Source of the DNA: an uncultured Flavobacteriaceae bacterium
Lineage (GTDB): Bacteria > Bacteroidota > Bacteroidia > Flavobacteriales > Flavobacteriaceae
Assembly: GCA_947500385.1 (NCBI GenBank)
Contig: CANMSA010000010.1
Coordinates: 124,001-188,000, forward strand
Direction of reading: 5' to 3'
DNA length: 64,000 nt
A model generated the notes under the pieces. That model was not told the origin of the DNA. It worked only from the letters and a program-made list of their open reading frames with translations, and did no database searches. Position numbers and translations under genes: made by a program. How positions within the stretch are numbered: the first letter of the stretch is position 1; each line of letters starts with the position of its first letter. Below, piece by piece: positions 52,258 to 61,561 of the stretch.

Positions 52258-54032
52258 AAAGTTTCACTCTCCTGGTCAATTTTCCAAAACCCCTCACTTA
52301 CCCGTCTACGCCGTATCTTTTTTATGAGGTGCTTTTTGTTGTATTTGAAAATACCATTGCGAAGGTTGAACTTCATTGCAAAATGTGAATAGAACGAGTC
52401 TTTATATTCCTCGGAGTTGGCTCTGAAAAGTAGGAAGACTTTATGGAATACCTTGTACATATAACTCAACGAAAAATCAGCTCCTTCCCAGTTACTGTTT
52501 AACAAGGGCCGATTGTTAGTAGGGGAATTATAAATACCAACTAGAAGGTCGTTTGGTTCTTCATCGGGGTACACACCCGTTATCCTACTCTTGTTTTCCC
52601 CAATTTTAATAGGGCGAATTTCGAAATCTATATCTTCGGTTTCACTTTCATTAAACTCATCATCGCTATAAACAATACCAGTGCCAGCGACCATCAACTT
52701 CTGCCCGGTACTATATTTGATCTTAAAAAGGTTGTTTTTGCTCAATGAACGTTTTTTATCTGGATCCTGTAAAGAAGAATGATCTTCAAAGTTGCGGTTT
52801 AACATACTATTGTTCAAGAAATTCAAATACACCGCGTTCTCCAAAAATTCTACGTCGAGCCCCAACCACTTTTTTACCCTATTGAAGAAAGTCCGGAATT
52901 TCATATCAGGCACAAAATCGGATAAATCATATTGGTTTGGATAAACGTTTACTTCGCCTCCATCTCGATAGAATGCAAATCTATTGATTCCTTGAATCGT
53001 GTTTTGTTGTTCCGACAATCGTAATAACACTTTTAAATCGGCAAAACTTTCAGAGTCCTTTACCTCAAAATTAACGGTTTCATCAATTTCAACAGCTTGA
53101 GATTCTATTGTAGCCCGATACAGTTCCTCATCTCCATAGGATACCTGCAAATCAAAAATTGTCGCCAGCCCTGCCGGAAGGTTGATTGTCATATCTAGAT
53201 GGTAGTATCCAGCGGAACCGGGAACAATCACCTTTGTATATACGTTTACCGTACTGTTATTTATTGTTTCTTGGGAAGTCGGGTAATTAAACTGAAAAAA
53301 AACGCGGCTAGCTGTATTTGAATAATTCTCCAGATACTTTTTAGGAACGACTACCAATCTCCGCAATGCAGGATGATTGATCATATCACCCCGAATTTCT
53401 TTACCCTCGGTAGCGAATCCCATTCTCAAAATCTCCAAAAGATAAGGCATGGGCGAAACCACATTGATGTTGTAAACGGTAGTCTCTTCTTCTATTGCAA
53501 CATCGTAATTTTCAAACAAACCGTTTGATCCGTGATTATTTACAAAGCCTTCAAACTTCTCATAATTTTGCACTTGGGTTATTTGAGGGCGATAGACCAT
53601 TGGAAAATTATGTGATACTTCGGGATAGGCCTTATTAATTTGAGAAGCCACATGTGCCTTAAAATCATTATCAACATCAATGATGGGCCAGGGTAAAGAA
53701 GATAGCTTTTTATCAAAAACCGCTAAAACCTCTGAGCCATAAAAAAATTGCAATTCTGCCTTGAGTCCCTGAATTTCGTTGATCAATAAATAGGCATCGA
53801 AAAACTGATCATCAACATATAAATAACCACGAACCTTAATCCTATATCTCGTAATGTTCTCGATTACAACCAGTCCCAAATTGGCCGTGGTTTCTTCATC
53901 GAATTCCACATTAAGGGGAAAGCTGTAGTTTTTCTTCGACTCGTTGAAAAAAATATCCGATTCTTCGTTAAAAGTAAGGCCATAGCCAGTAAGGTCCCAC
54001 TTCCATTCATTGAGCGCTTGAAAGTATATCAT
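52254..54032 (-). CDS. Phage tail hub-like structural protein
   Basis: A 592-residue protein at the far end of the leftward phage gene set. It is beta-rich with LLINEIQGLKAELQFFYGSE, a FRTFFNRVKKWLGLDVEFLE segment, and a basic end, KKIRRRRVSEGF. The segment YLYVDDQFFDAYLLIN and the general layout resemble Bacteroidota phage proteins following the tape measure gene that act as tail hub or tip. The stop codon overlaps the integrase stop. The start overlaps the end of the BACON protein gene by 4 bases. Assignment is by context and outline; no catalytic motif is visible. Confidence 0.6.
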   Translation of the reverse strand: MIYFQALNEWKWDLTGYGLTFNEESDIFFNESKKNYSFPLNVEFDEETTANLGLVVIENITRYRIKVRGYLYVDDQFFDAYLLINEIQGLKAELQFFYGSEVLAVFDKKLSSLPWPIIDVDNDFKAHVASQINKAYPEVSHNFPMVYRPQITQVQNYEKFEGFVNNHGSNGLFENYDVAIEEETTVYNINVVSPMPYLLEILRMGFATEGKEIRGDMINHPALRRLVVVPKKYLENYSNTASRVFFQFNYPTSQETINNSTVNVYTKVIVPGSAGYYHLDMTINLPAGLATIFDLQVSYGDEELYRATIESQAVEIDETVNFEVKDSESFADLKVLLRLSEQQNTIQGINRFAFYRDGGEVNVYPNQYDLSDFVPDMKFRTFFNRVKKWLGLDVEFLENAVYLNFLNNSMLNRNFEDHSSLQDPDKKRSLSKNNLFKIKYSTGQKLMVAGTGIVYSDDEFNESETEDIDFEIRPIKIGENKSRITGVYPDEEPNDLLVGIYNSPTNNRPLLNSNWEGADFSLSYMYKVFHKVFLLFRANSEEYKDSFYSHFAMKFNLRNGIFKYNKKHLIKKIRRRRVSEGFWKIDQESETF

Positions 54033-55927
54033 TTGACTGCTCTTTTGAATTTTATGCTAAAGGAATCAAGGTGATTTCTAGTCTCGTACACTTTTAATTT
54101 TCTGGTGGTAAGAACAATTTCCATAGGTTCACCATCAAGATAAATGAATACCCTTTTTGATTCAAGTATCCTTGCAAACCATTCTACTTCCTGTTTGGTT
54201 TGTATATAACCAGTGTTTAATTCGAATTCGGCATCTTGAGGAGCCTCGATAATTCGAATATGATCTAACCCATTTTTTGATTTAGCAGTAGTTTTGGGAG
54301 CTACCGTCCTGGTTTCCTTGAAAAAACCCTTAGTTTCGAAAAGTTCGTATTCGCCCCACTCATTCTCAAATGCAAGGGTATGTAGTTCGGTGTAATCATT
54401 GTTGATAGTGATATATACAAACTGCCCGCCAAGACCCAATCTAAAGTTATCGCCATGCACCAGATCATATTGTGATAAGTCTACCAATACGCTATAAACA
54501 TAGCGTCCGTTCGCTAGGCCGCCGTTGATGGTGACATTTACAGGATCGGTAAGAGATGCGATATTAGGAGCCACATCAGAAACTATTGTTAGCTGAAGTT
54601 TTGCTTTTGAACTGACGTATACTTGTTCTGGAACGTAGGATAACCTACCTGATGTATCCGGTGTTTTCCCTTTTAAAAAAAGCAAATTTGAATAACTTCC
54701 AAAATTTGCAGTAAGACCATTGACCATTTGCTCTTCAAACGCCTGTATATTCATAACCAACGGCTTAAACCGACTATAAATTCCAGCAACCAGTTCAGGT
54801 GGTTTTATCGAGGGCAATAGATACTCGGTTTCCAAACCGATCAATGCTTTTGCAACTCCTTTAAAATAGGGTTGAGAAAGTGTATGGTTATAGGTTTCCG
54901 ATTCAGTTGAAATTTCAGTTTGGAGAAGCAAAAAAGAGTTATCGTTAATATTCTCAACAATTAACTCATTACGATCCCCAGCGAAATAGAGCAGATTGTT
55001 TTGCAATCCAGAAATCGAGAATTGAACCACTCGCAGGGTTATATAGGCTTTTTTTATTATTCCATTTGCATTGACCGTAACATTCCCTTGATAAATTCCC
55101 TTGTCCAATAAGGCGCTGGCAACGGTGATTTCAACCTCGGTTATCCCTGGAGTTCCATTCAATTGATTTAAAACCAACCAATCATCGCTTGCAGTAGCAT
55201 CCCAGTTGCTTCCTGCATCTACGATCAATATTTTTTGATTCAAATTTTGTTGCCCTTGCTCTGCAAGAAACTCCAGATTTGAAGGGTTTAGATAAAGGTA
55301 TTCCTCTTCTGTCTGAGGTTCGGTGACCAATAAGGATACCGAAATTGTACGAATAAACACCCCATCATTAACGGTAATGGTGGCCTGGTATGTTCCTGAT
55401 GACAAGTTCGCAGGATCTACTCCTATCTGCACCGTGGCATTATTGGACCCGTTTTCTGTTGATAAAACCAACCATGATTCCGGGGTGCCAATGTTCCAAT
55501 TATTTTCAGAGACTATTTGTAGCGCCTTGTTGGCCGGTAAAGCGTCACCAACAGTGTATTGGAATGACATCACCGTAGGGGAAAGCTGTAATACCTTGGT
55601 ATCAATTATATCTATTACCACAATGTAATTCCCAAGTGGGGTAACCGTGTTCCCACTTGAACCATAACTTACCGCCTGAAAGGATATTATGGAAGTGTGT
55701 ATTCCTGGAGAAGTTACATCCGCGCCATTTGCCGAAACCTCTAAATAAAAGCGACCTTGGGTACCATTCTGAATACTGGGGTTCACTACCTTCAACCAAG
55801 ATGCAGCACCTTGGCTAGAAATAAAAGAAGTGCCGGCAGGTACTGGCACTGTGATTAGTTGCGGTGCAGGAATAGCAGTGTACTTTTTATAGACTAGATT
55901 TAACGGCGAAGCCGGAGAAAAAGACAT
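54029..55927 (-). CDS. Phage tail protein with BACON-like domains
   Basis: A 632-residue protein. Three consecutive domains of about 95-100 residues cover 1-305. The second and third are typical BACON modules: SPTVMSFQYTVGDALPANKA, then NWNIGTPESWLVLS and GTYQATITV; and NPSNLEFLAEQGQQNLNQK, then NWDATASDDWLVLNQ and GIYQGNVTV. The first is more diverged (AASWLKVVNPSIQNGTQG). The C-terminal half is beta-rich and unassigned, with LDGEPMEIVLTTRKLKVYE near the end. BACON modules are thought to bind glycans or mucin. In a tail protein they could help attach the virion to the host surface; crAss-like phages also carry BACON tail proteins. It sits between tape measure and hub genes. Confidence 0.75.
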   Translation of the reverse strand: MSFSPASPLNLVYKKYTAIPAPQLITVPVPAGTSFISSQGAASWLKVVNPSIQNGTQGRFYLEVSANGADVTSPGIHTSIISFQAVSYGSSGNTVTPLGNYIVVIDIIDTKVLQLSPTVMSFQYTVGDALPANKALQIVSENNWNIGTPESWLVLSTENGSNNATVQIGVDPANLSSGTYQATITVNDGVFIRTISVSLLVTEPQTEEEYLYLNPSNLEFLAEQGQQNLNQKILIVDAGSNWDATASDDWLVLNQLNGTPGITEVEITVASALLDKGIYQGNVTVNANGIIKKAYITLRVVQFSISGLQNNLLYFAGDRNELIVENINDNSFLLLQTEISTESETYNHTLSQPYFKGVAKALIGLETEYLLPSIKPPELVAGIYSRFKPLVMNIQAFEEQMVNGLTANFGSYSNLLFLKGKTPDTSGRLSYVPEQVYVSSKAKLQLTIVSDVAPNIASLTDPVNVTINGGLANGRYVYSVLVDLSQYDLVHGDNFRLGLGGQFVYITINNDYTELHTLAFENEWGEYELFETKGFFKETRTVAPKTTAKSKNGLDHIRIIEAPQDAEFELNTGYIQTKQEVEWFARILESKRVFIYLDGEPMEIVLTTRKLKVYETRNHLDSFSIKFKRAVK

Positions 55928-55928
55928 A

Positions 55929-58900
55929 TTAGTTTCCTTTAGATTCGTTTATGGTGTTAGTAAGCTTTTGTTCCAATTCTTGAAGACTGATTAAATCATT
56001 GAGGGTAAAATTGATTTTAAGAGGGGCATTCAATCGGTCAAGTAGCTTTTGAATGAGTTGAACCAATAAAGTATCACCGGTCGCGGGCAAACCCTCATCT
56101 ATTGGAGAACTGGTATCCCCTCCTTCTGCAAACGAATCAGTTTTTCCAGTTCTTCTCGCTTCCAGGTATTCTACAATTCTGGGAACACCTGGCATATTTC
56201 TAACGAACTTTGGAACAACATACTCATCTTCTTCAACGACACCACGGATATACCCTCCGCTGTTTCTTCCCAGACCCAGATTACCGGTACCGGTATCACC
56301 CCCACGCGAGAACGACTTGACCCTTTTGTATTCTTTTCTGGCATTGTTTATCTGTAACGCACCAACGGTGCCGACCAACGCAGCCGCAACGGTGCCCGCA
56401 ATAGGACCAAGATCAGAATAGGCTCGAATAATTGCCAAAGCAGTGTTCGCAGCGGTCTTACCAATTGTAATCAGTAATTCGGCAAGGGCGTATTTTTTAT
56501 TAATCGCTTTCTTTTTCTCCTCGGCTTCCTCCTTTCGCTTTACAAATTCTTCCTCACTTTCCCCTTTTCGTTTGGTAACTTCCTCAATGGAGGCCAGTTC
56601 TCCATTTTTCGCAGCTTCTACAATATTCCCTACAACCGCAAAAGCTTGTTTTGCTTTTTGGACCTGCTCCAGAAGCCTTCGATTGCGAAGCTGAGCAACC
56701 TTGGCCTCATAATCCTCTTGTTGAATTAGCTTGGCATCCAATAACTCCTTTAGGCGCTCCAATTCCAGCGAAAACCGTTCGCGATCGGTTAGGTCGTCGC
56801 GTTCCAATTGCTTTTGAAACTCTTCCTCCCTTTTCGCTTCCAATTCTTCTTTGCGAAGCGTTTCCTCTTCCAATTTTTGAAGCCGGTAGGCATCCTCAAT
56901 ACCTTTCTTTGCCAGTTGGTATTGTTCTTCTGAAAGTAGTTTTCTATCGTAAAGCTCTTTTAAGGAATTGAGTTCTTCCGCCTTTTTCTCTTCACTACTG
57001 AGGAGGTCGTATTGTTTGCGAACCTTTTCCTTCTCTTTCTGAAACCGTTCCTCTTGCTCTAATTTCTTGGCATCGATTTCCTGTTGCTGCAGCAGTAATA
57101 ACTTCGCCTCCTCCTTACTACCGGCTTCTGCTAGCTTCAGTAATTTGGCAAACTTGTTTTTAATCTCCTGGATCTCGCGTTCATCCAAGTCCAGTTTTAC
57201 CAAATATGCCTCCTCTTCCAGCTTCGCTATTTCAAGCATTAACTTCTCATGCTCCTTAAGTCTTTGTGCCGCGGCTTTTGCAGCCTGTTTTGCAGCCAAT
57301 TCATCGGCCTTTTTTTGCGCTTCCGTCCTTGTATCTCCGGTATTAGAAATCTCGGGCTCGGTCTTTAAGGACTTTTGGTAATTCAAAAACGCCTGGCTCT
57401 CTTCCCGTGCAATGGCCTGTAGCTCCTTTAAATAAGCCTGCTGTTCCGCTAATTGTTTTTCAAGGATTTTTTTATTACCCCGTTGTCGTTTATAAAAAGG
57501 CAGATCCTCAATTTCTTTGGAAATCCGGGCGATGTTCTTTTTTGCCGCCTCTACCTGTATAGCTGCTTCTTCCGCCGCTGTAGTACCAAACTCCTTGATA
57601 TTCTCGGACACGCGCTTTATGGCATTAGCCTGCCCGTCGATGCCGGCCTGTTTTTTAAGCTGTTCAATGGTGGTGAACATGCTCTTTAAACCGACTAGTA
57701 CATTGGTGTAAATTTCAAGTCCTATCGCTTTAAGGTTGCTGAGCATTTCGGGAAAACCACTCTGTGAAGCATCGAACAAATCGGCAAGTGCCTTCTCATT
57801 TTCAGTGGTTGCATCGACAAGCCTTAGTTCAGCTTGTTCTACCTCACTAAGGATCTTGTTCTGTTCGTTGAAAGCCTCATTCAATTGAAGTATGATTTCC
57901 CCAAAGCCACCCGCATCTTCGCCGGCGCCTTTGAAAACATCTGCAATGAGCTGTTCTTTTTGCTGAAAATTAAGCCCAAGGCGATCGGCCTCCGATATTA
58001 TATCATCAATGGCTTGTTTTGTAGAAACTTTACCAGTGGCGACACCGGTTTTTATTTTTTGTGCGAATTCAGGACCAAAGGCATTAATCAATGCATCTTC
58101 CGTTGATTTGGTAAACTCCTTTAGGGCGAGATCCGCCTCTTTAATGGTATCCAACAGTTTATCGTCATAAACTCCCCCCTTTACCTCCTGAGTGGCTATG
58201 TCGATGAAATCTTGCGCCGAAAAGCCGGCGTTTTTGAATTGAACCGGGTACTCTTGTAATTTATTCAGAAAATCGCCCGAAGAATCCGCCCCCCGAACGA
58301 AGCCTTCATTGATCAGTTCCAGCGCTTCTTGCTGGCTGATCTTCATTTGCTTGCTTAAGGCATTTGCCGATCGAAGCACTTCGTTAAACTCCTTGTCATA
58401 GACTTCAGCTGTAGCTTGCACAGAGGCTCGAAAATCCTGTAATTCCTGACCGTTGAAACCCGTTAGCTGCTGGGTAAGTTTTACAGCTTTGGCAATGCCC
58501 TTGTTGTAGTTTATAAACTCTTTAGCCGCGGCACCTATACCCACTACAAAAGCAATTATTGCACCGGTAGGGGTCGATACGAATTTTAGTAATGCATCGG
58601 TTGCCCCACCGATATTCTTTTTTACCGCTTTCCACCCGGCCATGACTTCAAAAACATCACCATTTTTATAACCACTTATCAAGGTAGAAAGGCCACCAGT
58701 AAATTTGGCCAGTGCATTGGATGACGAATCAATACCTTCTTCGGATAGCTTAACAGATTCCTTAAATTCCTTTTGCGCGGAGGTGGCACGAGCCAGTTCT
58801 AGCTCTAGCTGTGCAACGATATTGTTGTATTTCTCCCATTTGTCGGAACCTTCTACCGCCCTGTTCGCCTGGGTTCTAAACTTGGCCAGATTTTTTCGAA

Positions 58901-58976
58901 GGTTGGTAATCGTGGCATCGACTTCTTCCCCGTTGATATAGATTTTAAGATTTCGCCGTATTGCCTTGTTTGCCAT
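55929..58976 (-). CDS. Phage tail tape measure protein
   Basis: ATG 58976 (MANKAIRRNLKIYING) gives 1016 residues; the longer frame to 59048 adds an unlikely leader. The N-terminal part has a minor-tail fold with helices, and two hydrophobic regions lie at about 145-165 (LLKFVSTPTGAIIAFVVGIG) and near 860-905 (TANTALAIIRAY and GPIAGTVAAALVGTVGALQ). The middle, about 560-850, is a very long Glu/Lys/Arg coiled coil. These are tape-measure features; the length would set the tail at roughly 150 nm if 1.5 angstrom per residue holds. It lies between a small gene and the BACON protein gene, as expected for a long-tailed phage. Confidence 0.85.
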   Translation of the reverse strand: MANKAIRRNLKIYINGEEVDATITNLRKNLAKFRTQANRAVEGSDKWEKYNNIVAQLELELARATSAQKEFKESVKLSEEGIDSSSNALAKFTGGLSTLISGYKNGDVFEVMAGWKAVKKNIGGATDALLKFVSTPTGAIIAFVVGIGAAAKEFINYNKGIAKAVKLTQQLTGFNGQELQDFRASVQATAEVYDKEFNEVLRSANALSKQMKISQQEALELINEGFVRGADSSGDFLNKLQEYPVQFKNAGFSAQDFIDIATQEVKGGVYDDKLLDTIKEADLALKEFTKSTEDALINAFGPEFAQKIKTGVATGKVSTKQAIDDIISEADRLGLNFQQKEQLIADVFKGAGEDAGGFGEIILQLNEAFNEQNKILSEVEQAELRLVDATTENEKALADLFDASQSGFPEMLSNLKAIGLEIYTNVLVGLKSMFTTIEQLKKQAGIDGQANAIKRVSENIKEFGTTAAEEAAIQVEAAKKNIARISKEIEDLPFYKRQRGNKKILEKQLAEQQAYLKELQAIAREESQAFLNYQKSLKTEPEISNTGDTRTEAQKKADELAAKQAAKAAAQRLKEHEKLMLEIAKLEEEAYLVKLDLDEREIQEIKNKFAKLLKLAEAGSKEEAKLLLLQQQEIDAKKLEQEERFQKEKEKVRKQYDLLSSEEKKAEELNSLKELYDRKLLSEEQYQLAKKGIEDAYRLQKLEEETLRKEELEAKREEEFQKQLERDDLTDRERFSLELERLKELLDAKLIQQEDYEAKVAQLRNRRLLEQVQKAKQAFAVVGNIVEAAKNGELASIEEVTKRKGESEEEFVKRKEEAEEKKKAINKKYALAELLITIGKTAANTALAIIRAYSDLGPIAGTVAAALVGTVGALQINNARKEYKRVKSFSRGGDTGTGNLGLGRNSGGYIRGVVEEDEYVVPKFVRNMPGVPRIVEYLEARRTGKTDSFAEGGDTSSPIDEGLPATGDTLLVQLIQKLLDRLNAPLKINFTLNDLISLQELEQKLTNTINESKGN

Positions 58977-59087
58977 TAGATGGGAATATGCGGCAAAATG
59001 CGAGAATGATCGCCTAAAAAAAAGGACAAAGAAAAAGCCCCAACTCATGCAGGGGCTGTTCTTTTTAAATAATGAAACGAAATTACG

Positions 59088-59324
59088 CTAGGCTTCTATT
59101 GAGGAATTTTTGGGTATAGATAGCTGTAGTAAAAAATCCCTTAAATTCTCATAGGTGCCATTGACGGTTACTCGGGTCCGTTGGCAATCAGCAAAATGGG
59201 ACTGAATAAAAGCCGAATGCATTAACGATAACTCCTTGCAATACTCGCTCAAATCTTGGCGTGATAACAACTCTTTAACTGCGGCCGAAACGGCCTGTTC
59301 TTTGGATACTAGATTTTTTGACAT
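59088..59324 (-). CDS. Small phage protein upstream of the tape measure gene
   Basis: A 78-residue helical protein: SKEQAVSAAVKELLSRQDL, LMHSAFIQSHFADCQRTRV and NLRDFLLQLSIPK. No known motif. It lies immediately before the tape measure gene, where phages usually encode a tail assembly chaperone. Its size is compatible with that role but no frameshift signal is visible. The 163-base gap further upstream shows no other gene I can support. Confidence 0.5.
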   Translation of the reverse strand: MSKNLVSKEQAVSAAVKELLSRQDLSEYCKELSLMHSAFIQSHFADCQRTRVTVNGTYENLRDFLLQLSIPKNSSIEA

Positions 59325-59487
59325 AAAAAATTATTAATGCAGGAAGGCGCTGTCCGGTAAATCTAGCACCAAGGTGAAGAAAACCGTCGGGCGTTACCGC
59401 TACCGAGCACCTTCCATATTATTAATAAGCTTTTCTGATACATACTGGCACTAGATTATTTCGACAAGCCAAAGATAGATAAAAAAT

Positions 59488-59865
59488 TTAAAAGCGGATG
59501 TTCTGCATAATGGCTTCGGCCCTAATATCGGTGATTTTGTCTATGAGCTTATCCAACACCTTGGTTGTCGAGAAAAGGCCATCTACGTGCCGGCGGGCTT
59601 TTAGGTTCATACGAATACCGTTCTTCTTGATTCCCTCAAAACCATAATGCTGAATAAAGGTCGCCTGCGATGCGCGTACCTCGATATGATCCAGGACCCC
59701 GAATTTCATTTTGGCACTGGCCCCCACAGATTTCAGCATAATACCGGTACGTTTTACAGTAGTAGTCGCCAAGATCAACTTAAGCCTACGCCTTAATTGC
59801 CGGGCAGCATCTTGCCCCGCTTTCTTTTCCAATGCCGTAATATCTGGAGTATACTGGAGACTCAT
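59488..59865 (-). CDS. Tail completion-type protein (HK97 gp10-like)
   Basis: A 125-residue protein with basic helices, KKAGQDAARQLRRRLKLIL, a TFIQHYGFEGIKKNG segment, and a C-terminal helix, KVLDKLIDKITDIRAEAI. It resembles the HK97 gp10-like family of phage tail completion or minor structural proteins in size, charge and the short hydrophobic strand pattern. Its start codon overlaps the stop of the 57-residue gene upstream (ATGA), so the two are translated together. Confidence 0.5.
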   Translation of the reverse strand: MSLQYTPDITALEKKAGQDAARQLRRRLKLILATTTVKRTGIMLKSVGASAKMKFGVLDHIEVRASQATFIQHYGFEGIKKNGIRMNLKARRHVDGLFSTTKVLDKLIDKITDIRAEAIMQNIRF

Positions 59866-60035
59866 GCAACCAAATAGTTTAGGTTAGAAATACGTGCATT
59901 TATGACCAATACTTCTTTTGGGCAAGTTGTATTGAATCTCATTTCTTGAAGTTCAGGGACAGATTGCGAACTTTTTACCGCTTCAATGAACGAATCCGGG
60001 AGTTCTTCGATAATGGAGTGTATGGACTGGTTCAC
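59862..60035 (-). CDS. Hidden 57-residue phage gene with coupled start and stop
   Basis: GTG 60035 overlaps the stop of the spanin-like gene in GTGA, and its TGA (59864-59862) overlaps the ATG of the next gene in ATGA. The product is 57 residues: NQSIHSIIEELPDSFIEAV, then SQSVPELQEMRF and CPKEVLVINARISNLNYL. It has two predicted helices and one strand, and no signal or membrane span. Two four-base overlaps with both neighbours in the same direction support it strongly, although the protein is too short to name. Confidence 0.65.
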   Translation of the reverse strand: MNQSIHSIIEELPDSFIEAVKSSQSVPELQEMRFNTTCPKEVLVINARISNLNYLVA

Positions 60036-60646
60036 TTTCTTTTAACATTGATAATCTTTGTGGTAGTTTGCCCACAGCTATTGAGCACGGTAACGGTGAC
60101 TTTTTTCTTCCGGAACCATTTCCAAAAGCGAAGCCCTACTTTTTCCACATAGGCAACGATGTCGCTTTGGTTTTGGAATTGCCGGTCGGTAATATTTAGC
60201 TCAATATCCTTTCCGTTGAAATACACATAACCCTTAATTACGTGGCACCCAGTGGAATCAGCATCCACAAAGGATTGCTTTTCCGGCCGCATCTCTTTTA
60301 TGGCCTGCATAATTTTGGACAATTCATAGGTATGGTCGACAGAATTGCTATAAACGGTCTTGGTCGTTACTAGAGATTGAATTTGCTTTAGGTCGATTTT
60401 TAAGCTGTCCAATCGTTTTACGAGGTCCTGCCGATTGTAGGTAAGTTCTTCGATTGTTTCTTTTTGTGTCAATATACGCTTTGAAAAGCCAATAGAATCA
60501 GCCTTTCGCTCCTGAGTCGCGTTTTCGACAATTCTGGCATTTTCTTTTTTTAGGAATCGATATTCTTCTACAGCCGCAACCAGACCACAGGCCAAGGCAA
60601 CTACCAGAATGATTTTTCCGTACTTCCAAAGGGCGCCAGGGCTCAT
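60032..60646 (-). CDS. Spanin-like membrane-anchored coiled-coil protein
   Basis: A 204-residue protein with an N-terminal membrane anchor at about 10-27 (KIILVVALACGLVAAVEEY) and a long polar helix with repeated heptads, ETIEELTYNRQDLVKRLDSL. The C-terminal 80 residues are beta-rich and end in INVKRK. This is the outline of Rz-type inner-membrane spanins, and DUF6549 proteins in Bacteroidota prophages have a similar form. It lies next to the DUF5675 and holin-like genes, so a part in lysis is likely but inferred. The start overlaps the DUF5675 gene stop by 4 bases. Confidence 0.55.
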   Translation of the reverse strand: MSPGALWKYGKIILVVALACGLVAAVEEYRFLKKENARIVENATQERKADSIGFSKRILTQKETIEELTYNRQDLVKRLDSLKIDLKQIQSLVTTKTVYSNSVDHTYELSKIMQAIKEMRPEKQSFVDADSTGCHVIKGYVYFNGKDIELNITDRQFQNQSDIVAYVEKVGLRFWKWFRKKKVTVTVLNSCGQTTTKIINVKRK

Positions 60647-61086
60647 AAGTTTGAAATGTTTCTGATATGAAGAACTGCCTTAGTGGCTCCTTCCATTGCT
60701 TTGTGAAAAAGACTCATTGTGTATCGTGAGTTCGTAACATCCGGAATGGAATCTCGATCTATATGCCTTCGGTTTTGACCCAATGCGATGCAACCATTCA
60801 ATTGCATCCAATAGTTGGCAGCATGAAATTTACATTCTGTGCGAGGTTCTGCCCCCTTGATTTCCCAAAGCAATTTTTTGAATTTATGGCTGTATTCAAG
60901 TTCCAGATCAAAGACACCTTCAGGAAGACAACTAATCCCAATTTGATTATCGACCCAAGCTCGTTCCAAAGATTCCGATTTAAAAATGCATCTGTTATTA
61001 TTGAGCACATAGCAAGTGCCCAAGGTGGCTTTGTTCGTCACCTTGGTATCCCGGATTAAAAAAACTTCCTTTAGACTGCTACTCAT
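60643..61086 (-). CDS. DUF5675-family phage protein, possible lysin
   Basis: A 147-residue protein. DTKVTNKATLGTCYVLNN, then LPEGVFDLELEYSHKFKKLLWEI and AANYWMQLNGCIALGQNR, resemble DUF5675 proteins, in which a strand pair, a PxGxY-like turn and a GCIxxG motif recur. Here the turn is LPEGVFDLE and the motif NGCIALG. The family is common in Bacteroidota phages and lies in the lysis region; whether it cuts peptidoglycan has not been settled to my knowledge. It overlaps the 57-residue membrane protein gene upstream by 8 bases and the spanin-like gene downstream. Confidence 0.6.
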   Translation of the reverse strand: MSSSLKEVFLIRDTKVTNKATLGTCYVLNNNRCIFKSESLERAWVDNQIGISCLPEGVFDLELEYSHKFKKLLWEIKGAEPRTECKFHAANYWMQLNGCIALGQNRRHIDRDSIPDVTNSRYTMSLFHKAMEGATKAVLHIRNISNL

Positions 61087-61252
61087 CCCTATAATCTTTA
61101 ACCCATTTCCAAATGGTGTAAGCGGTTGGTATTACCACTGCAGCATACTTCAGAACACCATACACCGGATCCTCGCCCAAATCAAAAAGAATACTCATGA
61201 AAAAACCTGATATGCCCATTGCCATCAGTTTTATTTCGATAGGGAACTGCAT
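61079..61252 (-). CDS. Hidden 57-residue holin-like membrane protein
   Basis: ATG 61252 to TAG 61081-61079. The product has two hydrophobic stretches: IKLMAMGISGFFMSILFDLG at about 7-26 and VYGVLKYAAVVIPTAYTIWK at about 30-49, then a basic/acidic tail, WVKDYRDE. The stop overlaps the DUF5675 gene start by 8 bases. Small two-span proteins next to a lysis enzyme are the usual form of holins. A second such protein is encoded directly upstream at 61261, so either may be the holin and the other an antiholin. Confidence 0.6.
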   Translation of the reverse strand: MQFPIEIKLMAMGISGFFMSILFDLGEDPVYGVLKYAAVVIPTAYTIWKWVKDYRDE

Positions 61253-61260
61253 AGTTTTTG

Positions 61261-61536
61261 TTATTTTGTGAACTTATTCGCGAAATTTTTCAGGCCGGTA
61301 CTGACCGCATCAAGCATGTTGTTTAAAAATACCCCCCCAACTACGAAAGCAACCCCGATAATCAGAAACCACTTGTGTTTTTCGGTCCACTCAGGAGCCT
61401 TGGTTTCCGTAAACTGAAACATTTCTAGGAGATCGGCATATACTGCTCCCAACAACATCACCATCCCAAGAAATAGCAGAAAGAACTTACCTATCCAATT
61501 CCGTATACCCGTTAACTTGTCAACTAATTTTGTCAT
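61261..61536 (-). CDS. Holin-like small membrane protein
   Basis: A 91-residue protein with two membrane spans: IGKFFLLFLGMVMLLGAVYA at about 15-34 and KWFLIIGVAFVVGGVFLNNM at about 55-74, with polar ends and a basic C-terminus (LKNFANKFTK). It lies 8 bases upstream of the 57-residue two-span protein and 25 bases downstream of the secreted enzyme-like gene. Holin or antiholin is the likely role by size, topology and neighbours. Confidence 0.55.
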   Translation of the reverse strand: MTKLVDKLTGIRNWIGKFFLLFLGMVMLLGAVYADLLEMFQFTETKAPEWTEKHKWFLIIGVAFVVGGVFLNNMLDAVSTGLKNFANKFTK

Positions 61537-61561
61537 GTGAATACCTTTTATTTCTGAATGA

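Noticed and set aside
59325-59487. A 26-codon frame (MYQKSLL start) in the gap between two phage genes
   Set aside because: Too short, no overlap with neighbours, no pattern; not supported as a gene.
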